The notes under the pieces are model-generated. The model saw only the letters and a program-made list of their open reading frames with translations. It was not told where the DNA came from and did no database searches. A DNA stretch of 64,000 bases from Croceicoccus mobilis (lineage in GTDB: Bacteria; Pseudomonadota; Alphaproteobacteria; Sphingomonadales; Sphingomonadaceae). The position numbers and the translations under genes were made by a program. The stretch lies in assembly GCF_001661965.1 (NCBI RefSeq), contig NZ_LYWZ01000028.1, positions 62,001 to 126,000 of the forward strand, given 5' to 3'. The stretch's first letter is position 1. Each line of letters starts with the position of its first letter. Of this stretch, positions 25,561-34,315 are shown in pieces.

Positions 25561-25776
25561 ATGGCGGGGGGTAAGATCACAGAACGGGGCACCGAGATCT
25601 CTTGCGAAGGGGTGCATTTTTCCGTTCAGACGGGCGAGCATCGGTACATCGTCCTTGGGCTTCAGACGCCTCACCTGGCCGTGGCGCAATCGCTTTCTCC
25701 TCGCATGTCCCGCGAGCTGGCCGCGGCGCTGATCCGGCAGGCCGATGCGACCGAGAAAGCCGCTGTGGCCGCCTGA
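25561..25776 (+). CDS. Small unknown phage protein
   Basis: A 71-aa protein, MAGGKITERGTEISCEGVHF at the N-terminus and a helical Ala-rich end (RELAAALIRQADATEKAAVAA). It sits between the 104-aa gene and the primase with 1-4 bp gaps. No function assigned. Confidence 0.5.
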   Translation: MAGGKITERGTEISCEGVHFSVQTGEHRYIVLGLQTPHLAVAQSLSPRMSRELAAALIRQADATEKAAVAA

Positions 25777-25777
25777 C

Positions 25778-26896
25778 ATGATGGAAGTGGCCGAGATCGA
25801 GCAGCGATTGCGCGACCAGGTGGCGGCATTGGCGCCGCACCTGCTGCCCAATGGCGTGCGCGATGGCCATTATCTGAAAGTCGGGTCGATCGAGGGTGAG
25901 CGCGGGCAGAGCCTTGTCGTCGAGCTGTCGGGCGCGCGGCAGGGCAAGTGGCGCGATTATGCCGCCGACAGCAATGGCGACATGCTCGATCTGATCGAGG
26001 CGACGCAAGGGCTGGCCGACAAGCGCAGCGCGGTGCAGTGGGCCAAGGACTGGCTGGGGATCGAGGAGGAATATTCCCCCGATCGCCCGGCGCGGCTGTC
26101 GCCCGAGGAACGAGAGGCCCGCGCCCGCGTGGCGCGCGAGCGGGCGGCCCGACACGAGGCCGAGCTGGAGCGCGAGCGCGCCGCCAAGATGAAGGGTGCG
26201 CGCTCGCTCTATCTGCATGCCGAGGCCGAGACGGCGCGCACGCCGGTGGATTTCTATCTGCGGGCGCGGATGCTGCGCCCCGACCCGTTTGACCGGTGGC
26301 CGGGTGTGCTGCGCTATCACCCCGAGGTTTTTTGCAAGGAAGCGCGGGTGAAGGTGCCCGCGATGGTGGCCGCGATCTATCTGGCCGATGGCACGCATGT
26401 GGCGACGCATCGCACGTTCCTGGCGAACCATCCCGAAAAGGGGTGGGGCAAGATGGATGTGACCCAGCCCAAGAAGGTGCTGGGCCCGATGGGCGGCGGG
26501 TTCATCCCGATTTCCAAGGGATCGAGCGGCAAGCCGATGTCGCAGATGGTCGAGGGCGAGCCGGTCTATATGACCGAAGGCATCGAGGACGCGATCGCGG
26601 TGCGCATGAAGATGCCCGAGGCGCGGATCGTCGCCGCGATTTCGCTGGGCAATATGGGCGCGGTGATCCTGCCCGAGAAAGCCCGGCGGCTGACCATCGT
26701 GACCGACCGCGACGATGGCAATGAAACCGCGCAGGAGGCGCTGGAGCGCTCGATCGGCCGCCAGCAGGCGCGCGGGATCGAGGTGAGCCTGGTCGTGCCG
26801 CCCGAGAAGGTGAACGGCCTGCCGGTCAAGGACATCAACGACTGGATCCGCGCCGAGGCGTGGGGTGCGCGGGCGAAGGCCGCGAGGGGAGCATGA
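25778..26896 (+). CDS. Toprim-domain primase-like protein
   Basis: A 372-aa protein with an N-terminal region rich in W and basic residues that resembles the zinc/DNA-binding part of phage primases (VVELSGARQGKWRDYAADSN) but lacks a full Cys cluster, then a Toprim domain: YMTEGIEDAIAV (Glu267) and TDRDDGNE (Asp310, Asp312), and VKDINDWIRAE near the end. These acidic residues bind Mg2+ for nucleotide transfer. Together with the ATPase/helicase at 28633 it probably primes phage replication. It ends with ATGA overlap to the next (broken) gene. Confidence 0.8.
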   Translation: MMEVAEIEQRLRDQVAALAPHLLPNGVRDGHYLKVGSIEGERGQSLVVELSGARQGKWRDYAADSNGDMLDLIEATQGLADKRSAVQWAKDWLGIEEEYSPDRPARLSPEEREARARVARERAARHEAELERERAAKMKGARSLYLHAEAETARTPVDFYLRARMLRPDPFDRWPGVLRYHPEVFCKEARVKVPAMVAAIYLADGTHVATHRTFLANHPEKGWGKMDVTQPKKVLGPMGGGFIPISKGSSGKPMSQMVEGEPVYMTEGIEDAIAVRMKMPEARIVAAISLGNMGAVILPEKARRLTIVTDRDDGNETAQEALERSIGRQQARGIEVSLVVPPEKVNGLPVKDINDWIRAEAWGARAKAARGA

Positions 26897-27076
26897 TGGC
26901 ACATTACAATCCGACGCAATCCGACGCAATTCGCGCCGCGCTACTGGCTGGCCGATCCGTTCGAACACATGATGCCGGTGCTGCCGCCCAGGCGGGTGGC
27001 GGATCGCCCGCGCCTGAAGGCGTTCGCGTTTGCGTCGGTGTCGGTCGAAGCGCTGGCGACGGGGCTTTCACGGTGA
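26893..27076 (+). pseudogene. Small phage gene frameshifted by a 10-bp tandem duplication
   Basis: The ATG at 26893 overlaps the primase stop (ATGA). The 10-mer CCGACGCAAT is present twice in tandem (26911-26920 and 26921-26930) and shifts the frame. With one copy removed the frame runs from MMAHYNPTQFAPRYWLADPF to a TGA at 27074-27076, a 57-aa protein with natural codon use. As it stands, the N-terminal eight or nine codons run into a different, unconvincing frame. Function unknown. Confidence 0.7.
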
Positions 27077-27199
27077 GTGTTTTGACGCGCTGGGGTTTCG
27101 ACCGAGCGGCGGGCTGCAGGCTGCGGCCGGTGCCGCTGGTACGGCGCCATGAGATGCGCGCGGGTGCGCTTTCGCCCGCAATGTCCAAAGGAGAATGCA

Positions 27200-27388
27200 A
27201 TGGACAAGGAAACGACCATTCCCGAATTCAACCCGTCAGGCAGCGACGTCGTGGCCGAGATCAAGGCGCGGACCGAGGATCTGATGGAATTCATCCGCGC
27301 GAACGTGCCGGACAATCGCCGGCGTTCGATCGCGCTGACGAATTACGAACAGGCCGCGATGTGGGCGGTGAAGGCGAACTTCACCTAG
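27200..27388 (+). CDS. Acb2/Tad1-hairpin-like protein (candidate anti-CBASS / anti-Thoeris sponge)
   Basis: A 62-aa protein with AAGGAG 7 bases before the ATG. The N-terminus is short and polar; the rest forms two helices: SDVVAEIKARTEDLMEFIRA and SIALTNYEQAAMWAVKANFT. The second half follows the R-x-x-A-L-T-x-x-E-x-A-x-M-W-A-V-K-A pattern of the Acb2/Tad1 hairpin domain. Known members bind cyclic oligonucleotides (Acb2) or gcADPR (Tad1) and blunt host CBASS or Thoeris defence. Ligand preference cannot be read here. It lies between the primase and DHH genes. Confidence 0.65.
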   Translation: MDKETTIPEFNPSGSDVVAEIKARTEDLMEFIRANVPDNRRRSIALTNYEQAAMWAVKANFT

Positions 27389-27567
27389 GCGGCGACGATA
27401 TTGCGGCAGGGGGGTTTTCTCGAGCCGACCGCGGGCGCGGCTTGGCAAAGGAGAGGCACCGGAAGGAACAAGGGCGGTCCCTGCCGTCGTGCGAGATTAC
27501 TCTCCGCCCGAATGTCTCTCCACGCCCGCAGCCTGTTCGCATCGATCTGAACGCGGCCCCCAGTGCG

Positions 27568-27756
27568 ATGGAGAGCGCCGCCGACAAATGGCTGCGCGAA
27601 CCCCGGCCCGCGCCTGAGATCGTGGCCGCTGCCGCAGCCGGAAAGGTGTGGTGCAAGGGCTGCGCCGCGCATGTGCCGCCCAGTTTTGCCGATGGCTGCA
27701 TCGCCGCGAAATGCGGGCTGAAAACCGAAAATGGAGGGTCCAATGTGGGCGCCTGA
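27568..27756 (+). CDS. Small Cys-containing phage protein
   Basis: A 62-aa frame starting MESAADKWLREPRPAPEIVA and containing CKGCAAHVPPSFADGC with a later Cys (KCGLK), a possible single zinc knuckle. It overlaps the DHH gene start by 14 bases. The frame is open further upstream, so the start is not certain; no good ribosome site precedes 27568. The 180 bases before it (27389-27567) show no clear gene. Confidence 0.45.
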   Translation: MESAADKWLREPRPAPEIVAAAAAGKVWCKGCAAHVPPSFADGCIAAKCGLKTENGGSNVGA

Positions 27757-28636
27757 TATCGTCGTCTATCACGACAAGTGCATGGATGGGTTTACCGCCG
27801 CGTGGGCGTGCTGGGTCCGCTGGGGCGATAGCTGCGAATATGTGGCGCGCAATTATGGCATGGAACCCGATATCGATGTCGCAGGCAAGAACGTCCTAAT
27901 CGTCGATTTTTCGTTTCCAGCGCCGGTTATGGCGGATCTCGTCTCTGTGGGGCGGGCTGCGTCGATCGTGGTGCTAGATCATCACAAGACAGCAAGGGAA
28001 AATCTGGAACCCTTTGCCACTTACAAGGAAAAACCTGAACGGTTCACGCTGAAAGTCGTTTCCGCGATGATCGCCGATTTGCAGAAGGGCGGCTATACGC
28101 CGATCCGCGCCTTGTTCGACATGGATCGATCAGGTGCCGGCATGGCATGGGATTTCGCAAATGAAGGCGGGCCAAGGCCCATGCTTGTCGATCTGGTCGA
28201 GGATCGCGATCTTTGGCGCTTCGATTTGGGCGATAGCAGCAAGTTCCTGCATCTGGCCCTGACTGCAGGTGAAGCCAATTTCGAGCGTTGGACGGCCATC
28301 AATGCCGATATCGACGGTGCAATAGCCCAAGGCATGGCGATTGCAGCATGGCGGGACCGGTTGGTTGACGAGATTGTCGAGCGAGCGACCTGCGTTGTCA
28401 TCGACGGCGAATATGGCATCGGCGTCGACTGCCCCTATGGCCTTGCCAGTGACGTCGGTCACCGGCTGCTGCAGGACTGGCCCGATGCGTGCTTTGCCGC
28501 TGCGATTGTGCGCGGGGAGCTAACGACCAGCTATTCATTGCGGTCGACCGACGATCGCGCGGATGTATCTGCCATCGCGGCCAAGTTCGGCGGCGGCGGG
28601 CATCGCAATGCTGCCGGTTTCAAGGTTCCGAGATGA
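27743..28636 (+). CDS. DHH/DHHA1-family phosphoesterase
   Basis: A 297-aa protein with the family's acidic metal sites: VYHDKCMDGFTAAW near the N-terminus, VDFSFP, the DHH triad at 79-81 in VVLDHHKTA, EDRDLW, and the DHHA1 motif FGGGGHRNAAGF near residue 284. Members degrade short RNAs (nanoRNases) or cyclic dinucleotides such as c-di-AMP linear products. GGAGGG before ATG 27743 fixes the start. It sits two genes after the Acb2-like gene, so degradation of signalling nucleotides is possible but unproven; recycling of nanoRNA is equally likely. Confidence 0.85.
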   Translation: MWAPDIVVYHDKCMDGFTAAWACWVRWGDSCEYVARNYGMEPDIDVAGKNVLIVDFSFPAPVMADLVSVGRAASIVVLDHHKTARENLEPFATYKEKPERFTLKVVSAMIADLQKGGYTPIRALFDMDRSGAGMAWDFANEGGPRPMLVDLVEDRDLWRFDLGDSSKFLHLALTAGEANFERWTAINADIDGAIAQGMAIAAWRDRLVDEIVERATCVVIDGEYGIGVDCPYGLASDVGHRLLQDWPDACFAAAIVRGELTTSYSLRSTDDRADVSAIAAKFGGGGHRNAAGFKVPR

Positions 28637-30603
28637 GCGACCCGATCCGCGATGCATTGGCCTCGCCGGTGGTAGCGCCGGTCATGGCGCAGGAAGGCGA
28701 GGCGGTGGAGCTGGCCAAGCGCGAGCGGCCGCCGTTTCCGCCCGGCTGCCCGGTGCGGCCGCTGGGCATATCGAGCAATATCGGCGGGTCGCAGCTGTGT
28801 TTCTATCTCGATTACAACGGCCAGTTGGTCGGACTGGAGGCGGGGAACCGCCACGGCAAGAACAGCCTGATCGCGCTGTTCGGCCCGGCCAGCGACTGGC
28901 TGGAGGCGAGTTTCCCGCAATGGTCGGCCCCCAAGTTCGAGGGGCGCGGCAAGGACCGTAAGCAGGTCGCGCCGCCCGAGATCGTGGGGTTCGACCAGGC
29001 CGAGGCGAGCCGGGCCATGATCGAGGAATGTGCGCGCAAGGGGATATTCGATCCTGCGGGGCGCATGCGCGGCCGCGGGGCGCATCGGCACGAGGCGAAT
29101 GGCCTTGTCATTCACTACGGCGACAAGATCCTTGCCAGCAAGCACACGGCCAAGGGCGAGATCAGCGGTTGGACCTGGTACGATGCCGGGCTGTTCCAGC
29201 GCCATGTCTATCAGGCGGCGACGCCGATACCCCGGCCCTGGCACGAGGACGTGGACAGCGAGCCGGGCGAAAAGCTGCTGGGCCTGCTGAACCGCTGGCA
29301 CTGGCGCCGCAAGCTGATGGACCCGGTGTTCCTGCTGGGCTGGATCGGCGCGGCGATGCTGGGCGGGGCGCTCGACTGGCGGCCGAATATCTGGATCACG
29401 GGTGGGCGCGGCACGGGCAAATCGTCGATCAATGGCGACGATCAGATCATTCACCAGCTGCTGGGCGATGCGCAGTTCCGCACCGCCGAGGCCAGCTCTG
29501 CCGCGATCCGCCAGTCGCTGCAGAATTCGACCGTGCCGGTGATCTTCGACGAGATCGAGGCCGAGGCGGATAATCGCCGGGTCAACGAGGTCATCAAGCT
29601 GGCGCGTATTTCATCGAGCGGCGGCAAGGCGCATCGCGGGTCGCAGGACCACAATGCCAAGGAATTCACGCTGGCGAGCTGTTTCATGTTCAGCTCGATC
29701 CTGATCCCGCCCTTGCCGGCGCAGGACAGGAGCCGTCTGGGCATCCTCGAGCTGCAGCCCTTCAAGCAGGGCGCGGAGCCGCCGGTGCTGGCGAATTACG
29801 GCCTGCCCGAGCTGGGGCGCAAGCTGCAGCGCCGGATGATCGATGGCTGGCCGATCCTGATGGAGACGCGCGCCCGGTTTCAGGCGGCGCTGTCCATGGC
29901 TGGGCACGATGCGCGCGCCTGCATGCAGTTCGGCACGCTGATGGCCTGCGCCTATCGCCTGCTCAATGACGGGCTGCCCGACGACGAGGCGGTGAATGCG
30001 TGGGTCGACAAGTCCCGACCCGATCGTATGGCCGAGATCAGCGAGGCGGAGAGCGAGCAGGCCATGTGCCTGGCGCATGTGCTGACCAGCCCTGTGCAGG
30101 CGCGTGGCGGCGAAGAGCGCGAGGCGTTGAGCCATTGGGTCGCGCTGGCTGTCAACGAGCTGATGGTGCCGCTGGACGCCTTTGCCGAGGGCGTGGGCAA
30201 ATATGACAAGCGCCTGCAGCAGATGGGCCTGAAACTGGTCAATGCGAGCTGGCATCCCGACGAGCGCGATTTCGCTGGCAAGGTGGTTAAGCCGGGCCGC
30301 TGGGGCACGAGCATGGCCAGCAAGGAAGATCCGATCTTCCTGGCGGTCGCGGCCAAGCATCGCGGCCTCGATGCGCTGTTCCAGAACACCAAGTGGGCCG
30401 GCGGCGTGTGGCGCCAGGCGCTGGAGCGATTTGAGCCCGAAGGCGCGATCGACGGGCCCAAGGTCAAGTTTTCGCACAGCTCGCAGCGGGCGGTGCTGGT
30501 GCCGCTGCATGTGGTGCTGGACGAGGATGAATTGCCTGCCGAGAGCAAGCGGGACGCGGTGCTGAAATGGCGCGAAAAGCAAAAATCGGGAGAGGCGGAA
30601 TGA
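28633..30603 (+). CDS. P-loop ATPase / putative phage helicase
   Basis: A 656-aa protein with Walker A GGRGTGKS at 257-264 and Walker B VIFDEIEAE (Asp306, Glu307), preceded by LGWIGAAMLGGALDWRPNIW, an arrangement seen in phage primase-helicases and AAA+ helicases. The N-terminal ~240 residues and the C-terminal third have no motif I recognise. It overlaps the DHH gene (ATGA) and follows the Toprim gene in the replication block, so it probably unwinds phage DNA. Confidence 0.75.
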   Translation: MSDPIRDALASPVVAPVMAQEGEAVELAKRERPPFPPGCPVRPLGISSNIGGSQLCFYLDYNGQLVGLEAGNRHGKNSLIALFGPASDWLEASFPQWSAPKFEGRGKDRKQVAPPEIVGFDQAEASRAMIEECARKGIFDPAGRMRGRGAHRHEANGLVIHYGDKILASKHTAKGEISGWTWYDAGLFQRHVYQAATPIPRPWHEDVDSEPGEKLLGLLNRWHWRRKLMDPVFLLGWIGAAMLGGALDWRPNIWITGGRGTGKSSINGDDQIIHQLLGDAQFRTAEASSAAIRQSLQNSTVPVIFDEIEAEADNRRVNEVIKLARISSSGGKAHRGSQDHNAKEFTLASCFMFSSILIPPLPAQDRSRLGILELQPFKQGAEPPVLANYGLPELGRKLQRRMIDGWPILMETRARFQAALSMAGHDARACMQFGTLMACAYRLLNDGLPDDEAVNAWVDKSRPDRMAEISEAESEQAMCLAHVLTSPVQARGGEEREALSHWVALAVNELMVPLDAFAEGVGKYDKRLQQMGLKLVNASWHPDERDFAGKVVKPGRWGTSMASKEDPIFLAVAAKHRGLDALFQNTKWAGGVWRQALERFEPEGAIDGPKVKFSHSSQRAVLVPLHVVLDEDELPAESKRDAVLKWREKQKSGEAE

Positions 30604-31782
30604 TCGCTGGAACCCCGCATGAATGCGTGTGTCAATCGCGCTATCCACAAGTGAATGGTGCCGTGTATGCGGCCCTGTTTTGCGTGTTCACCCCGATACA
30701 TCGCGGCCGCAGCGGCGGCGTAGCCGACGCGGTGCGCGGCCGCTCATTCGATCCCCGACCCGCTGGGGAGGGGAGAGCGCTGGGGGTTGCTGTGGCTGGT
30801 CGCTTGACCCCGGCCCGTGGCTCTGCGAGGAAATTGGATGTCAATTCTCGGCGTGCCATCGGGTCAGGGGGAGCGGTTCCAGCGGAACCGGCTTGGAACC
30901 GCACGCGGAACTGGCAATCCATTGAAATCGCTACGATTTTCTCTCGGTTCCAGCGGTTCCAGCCTGTGGTCTCGCGTCATGTGCGCGCGCCCGTGTGTGC
31001 GCGATCACGCGCGCATATACGCGTACGAGACGCTGGAACCGTGGAACCGTATAAACATATCTATGTATTACAGATAGATATAGGTTCCAGAGGCGGTTCC
31101 AGAGCGGTTCCAAGCGGTTCCAGAGATGGCGAGCGTGGAACCGGGCCTGCGGATCTCGGTGACGGCAATATTCTGGCGGGTCGATATGACCGCCGCGTCG
31201 TCCAGCTGGGCTGGAGGGGTCACTTTCACGCCCCTCTCCGCGAAAACTTTGGGCGTTTTCGCCTGGGCGGGGCGGTGGCCGGCGGGGGCGATGGGCTCGA
31301 TCGGGGCGGTGCGCGACCGTTGGTCGGGAATGGCGGATTTCTGCGGGTTTCGGGCTGTCGATCAGAGCGAGTTGGAAGACTGCGGTTGGAAGGGTGCGCG
31401 CAAGGCGTTGGCGTTGCTGCATTTTCCGGCCTTCGGCATCAGCCTAGCAGGCTACGGCGTCGCATCGCCCAGGCGCGGCAGGGGGGCCTCGATCGGGCCG
31501 GGCACCCCCCCATGCCCCCATTTCGCGCGGCGATCTCCCCGAGGGGGCTGGCGCGCGAGGCTGGCCGGAATTTGGATCGGCGTTTCCGATCGGACCTGAT
31601 TGATCACGGTATCAAGTGCGGCGTGGCCGGAAATCGCCAAGGTTTGAGCGGCACCATCGGGTCGGGGTTGGGGGTCGAGCAGCGCCGGGTGGCTGAACTG
31701 GCCACGGGTCGGGGTGCCATGCTTTCCGGATCTGATCGGGAAAAGCTGCGTCGATCGGCACAGGCTAGAGCGGGGGGCTGCG
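30604..31782. other. 1.2-kb gap between replication and packaging genes
   Basis: No convincing gene. Long frames here translate to Arg/Gly/Pro-rich sequences such as SPAGRG that are typical of non-coding GC-rich DNA. A frame at 31126-31599 on the plus strand has reasonable codon positions in its first half but no family and an implausible C-terminus; it is not called. The region carries the GGTTCC repeats and AT-rich core described separately, and, being just before the small terminase gene, is also the likely place for a cos or pac site. Confidence 0.55.
30875..31142. repeat. GGTTCC/GGAACC repeat cluster around an AT-rich core; candidate phage origin
   Basis: Within 268 bp the hexamer GGTTCC or its complement GGAACC occurs 12 times, mostly extended to CGGTTCCAG. 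Two copies in one orientation (31034, 31042) and four in the other (31083, 31095, 31106, 31116; spacing 12, 11, 10) flank a ~35-bp AT-rich stretch (31048-31082) that itself has the dyad TATCT...AGATA. Iterons around an AT-rich unwinding element are the usual layout of a replication origin. Confidence 0.6.
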
Positions 31783-32439
31783 ATGTCAACTGACCGCGAT
31801 GACAGCCGTGGGGAAAAGACCGTGATGGATGCCAGCCTGCGCGAGGCGCAGCAGCTGGTGCGCGACGCGGCGGCCGAGGAAGAGCAGCTGTCGATGCTCG
31901 ATCCCGTGACGCCTGACGAGCTGGCCGCGTCGGCTGAGGTCCTTGGGCGGTCTGCCGGGCCGCTGGCGGTGGCGCGGCATGCGCGGGAGCAGCGCGAGAA
32001 GCGCGGGCGCGGGCGGCCCAAGGGCACGCCCAACCGGCGCAATGACGATTTCCGTAATTTCCTGCTGGCGCATGGGCGGCATCCCGCGCTGGTGATGATG
32101 GAGATCGCCTCGAGCCAGCCCGAGGCGCTGATGGAGATCTCGCGCAATCTCGATCCGGAAAAACGCAAGATGACATTTGGCGAGGCGCAGGCACTGCGCG
32201 TGCGCTGTGCGGAGGGGCTATTGCCATACGTCGAGAGCAAGAAACCGGTCGCGGTCGATATGTCGATCGACGGCGACTTCGTGCTGGCCGTGCCGGGGCT
32301 CAACGTCAATCCGCAGGATGAGGGCGGATTGCTGGGCGGCGATGAGGTGCTGATCGGCGACTGGTCGGAAGTGGACGGGAACGAATGGCCCGACCGCGGC
32401 GATGAGGCGGCCGATGCGGATGGGGAGCCGACGCCATGA
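31783..32439 (+). CDS. Putative terminase small subunit
   Basis: A 218-aa protein overlapping the large terminase gene by ATGA, the standard position for the small subunit that recognises phage DNA. It has a charged N-terminal part, a basic RGRPKGTPNRRNDDFRNFLL segment and helical PEALMEISRNLDPEKRKMTF; the C-terminus is acidic. No family-level motif was certain, so the call rests mainly on position and the basic segment. Confidence 0.7.
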   Translation: MSTDRDDSRGEKTVMDASLREAQQLVRDAAAEEEQLSMLDPVTPDELAASAEVLGRSAGPLAVARHAREQREKRGRGRPKGTPNRRNDDFRNFLLAHGRHPALVMMEIASSQPEALMEISRNLDPEKRKMTFGEAQALRVRCAEGLLPYVESKKPVAVDMSIDGDFVLAVPGLNVNPQDEGGLLGGDEVLIGDWSEVDGNEWPDRGDEAADADGEPTP

Positions 32440-34043
32440 TCGCAGCGCATCAGCGCGAGGCGCGGCGGGCCAATCGGGCATTGAAGCGGATCGGTCCGGT
32501 GGCCGATGCGTTCGTGGCGTCCAATGCTTTCATCGTCGGCATCATGGGTCCGGTGGGATCGGGCAAGACGATTGCCAGTGCGCAAAAGATGCTCCAGCTC
32601 GCCGCGCGGCAGCTGGGGACGGTGAACGAGCACGGGCAGATCGTGCGCAAGGCGCGCTTTGCATTTATCCGCGACACCTATCCGAACCTCGATCGCAATA
32701 CGATCCCCAGCTGGTTCAAGGTCGTGCCCAAGCACATGGGGCAGTGGGTCGGCTCTTCGCCGCGCGTCCATCGCTTTACGATGATCCTGCGGCAGGATGC
32801 GAATGGGCGGGCTATCGACCTGGTCGAGGTCGAGGTCGAATTCCGCGCGATCGGCGACCAGTCGGTCGAGGATGCGCTGCGCGGGCTGGAGGTGACGGCC
32901 GCGTTCATCAACGAAGCCGACCGTACCAGCCCGGAAATCCTGCAGTTCCTTGCCGGGCGCGTCGGCCGCTTTGGCGATATCGGCGTGCCGCAGCCGGTCG
33001 ATCCGTGCATCATTCTCGATCTCAACGGCGCGGATGATGACAACTGGACCTACAAGGTGCTGGTCGCCGAAGAGCTGGGCGAGGGCGTTACGCAAGCGCT
33101 GTCGGACATCATGGGCGGGCGCGAGCTGATCGCCTATTTCCAGCAGCCCGAGGCGGTGAACGACAATGGCGAGGTCAATCCCAAAGCGGAGAACCTGTCG
33201 AACCTGCCGCAGGGCTATTACCAGCGGCAATATGCGCTGGCGAAGGCGCGCGGCGATGAGCAATATATCGACCGCATGCTGCGCAGCCGGTTCACCCCGC
33301 TGCGCAACGGCCTGTCGGTCTTTCCCGAATATGTCGACAAGATCCATGGCGGTGAGTTCGAGGCCATCCCCGGCCTGCCGCTGATCGTGTGGGCCGACCA
33401 GGGCCTTGTCGGCGGGGTGCTGATCGCGCAGCCCGTCAAGGGGCAGCTGCGCGTGCTGGAGGAAATCGCGGCGGTCTTTGAAAGCCATGACGGCGATATC
33501 GTCGTCAACCGCATGGGCGGCGAGGCGCTGGGCACGATGACGCGCAATCTGCTCAACCAGAAATACCCGGATTTCGAGCTGGCTGATGCGGTGTGCGATC
33601 CCGCCGGGGCGCAGGGCGAAGGCGCGGTGAATTTCCGCAGCTGGCGGCAGGATTTTTCCAAGGGGCTGGGCCACAGGGTGCGCAAGGCCAAGGTGCCCAG
33701 GAACGCCATCGGGCCGCGGCTGAAGGCGGCGCGGGCGCGGCTCAACATGCCGTTTGGCGAAGAGCGCGGGCTGCTGATCCACAAGCGCTGCAAGATGCTG
33801 CGCCGGGCCTTCATGACCAAATATTACTATGCCCGGGTGCGCGCCAGCAGCGGCGACGGGCATTACACCGACCAGCCCGTCAAGGTGCAGGGCTATGGCG
33901 ATCTGATGGATGCCTGCCAGTACGGCTGTTTCGAATATGACCGCGCGCCCGCGCTGTCTGCCGGTGGGCAGACGCGGATCGGCGTCGCCACGCTTCCCAT
34001 CCAGAACGACAGTGATTTCGACGTTTTGCGAGGAGGTTTCTGA
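32436..34043 (+). CDS. Terminase large subunit
   Basis: A 535-aa packaging motor: Walker A GPVGSGKT at residues 38-45 and a Walker-B-like AAFINEAD further on form the ATPase, and the C-terminal half carries the nuclease domain with acidic residues such as those in LIVWADQG and VCDPAG. It pumps DNA into proheads and cuts concatemers. The ATG overlaps the preceding stop (ATGA). Confidence 0.9.
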   Translation: MIAAHQREARRANRALKRIGPVADAFVASNAFIVGIMGPVGSGKTIASAQKMLQLAARQLGTVNEHGQIVRKARFAFIRDTYPNLDRNTIPSWFKVVPKHMGQWVGSSPRVHRFTMILRQDANGRAIDLVEVEVEFRAIGDQSVEDALRGLEVTAAFINEADRTSPEILQFLAGRVGRFGDIGVPQPVDPCIILDLNGADDDNWTYKVLVAEELGEGVTQALSDIMGGRELIAYFQQPEAVNDNGEVNPKAENLSNLPQGYYQRQYALAKARGDEQYIDRMLRSRFTPLRNGLSVFPEYVDKIHGGEFEAIPGLPLIVWADQGLVGGVLIAQPVKGQLRVLEEIAAVFESHDGDIVVNRMGGEALGTMTRNLLNQKYPDFELADAVCDPAGAQGEGAVNFRSWRQDFSKGLGHRVRKAKVPRNAIGPRLKAARARLNMPFGEERGLLIHKRCKMLRRAFMTKYYYARVRASSGDGHYTDQPVKVQGYGDLMDACQYGCFEYDRAPALSAGGQTRIGVATLPIQNDSDFDVLRGGF

Positions 34044-34044
34044 C

Positions 34045-34281
34045 ATGTCGAAGGTGATCAAGACGGTGGGCCGGTTCGTGACCGGCGGGGTGCTGGGGCT
34101 GGCCATGGGCGGCAAGAAAAAGACCGTGGCGCAGCCCGGGCCGGTGTCGCGCGACGATGCGGCCATGGAGGCCGAGCGCAATGACGCGCTGCGCAAGCGG
34201 CGCGGCGGCGCGGCGGACATGCTGACCGGGACCGGCGGGGCCGAGGCCGGCGGCGGGGCCAAGTTTATCGCGGGTAATTGA
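34045..34281 (+). CDS. Small phage protein between terminase and RyR-domain gene
   Basis: A 78-aa protein with a short hydrophobic stretch RFVTGGVLGLAMGG, a basic KKK and a Gly-rich end. A very strong AGGAGG lies 9 bases before its ATG, so it is likely expressed well. Similar small genes sit here in T7-like phages; function unknown. Confidence 0.6.
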   Translation: MSKVIKTVGRFVTGGVLGLAMGGKKKTVAQPGPVSRDDAAMEAERNDALRKRRGGAADMLTGTGGAEAGGGAKFIAGN

Positions 34282-34315
34282 GGCCGGTTTGTCGGCCCTG
34301 AAAAGGAGATAGGTG

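Noticed and set aside
30641-30922. Minus-strand frame with SPAGRG-type peptide
   Set aside because: This peptide pattern arises from non-coding GC-rich repeats seen between genes in such genomes; no start signal or family supports it.
30875-31142. CRISPR-like array
   Set aside because: Repeats are only 6-9 bases long, occur in both orientations and are spaced by 3-12 bases in the clusters; there are no spacers of constant length and no cas genes.
31126-31599. Possible 157-aa gene in the origin-like gap
   Set aside because: Codon positions look fair in the first half, but the C-terminus is Pro/Arg-rich, there is no ribosome site, no overlap with neighbours, and it starts within the repeat cluster. 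Not enough support to call it.
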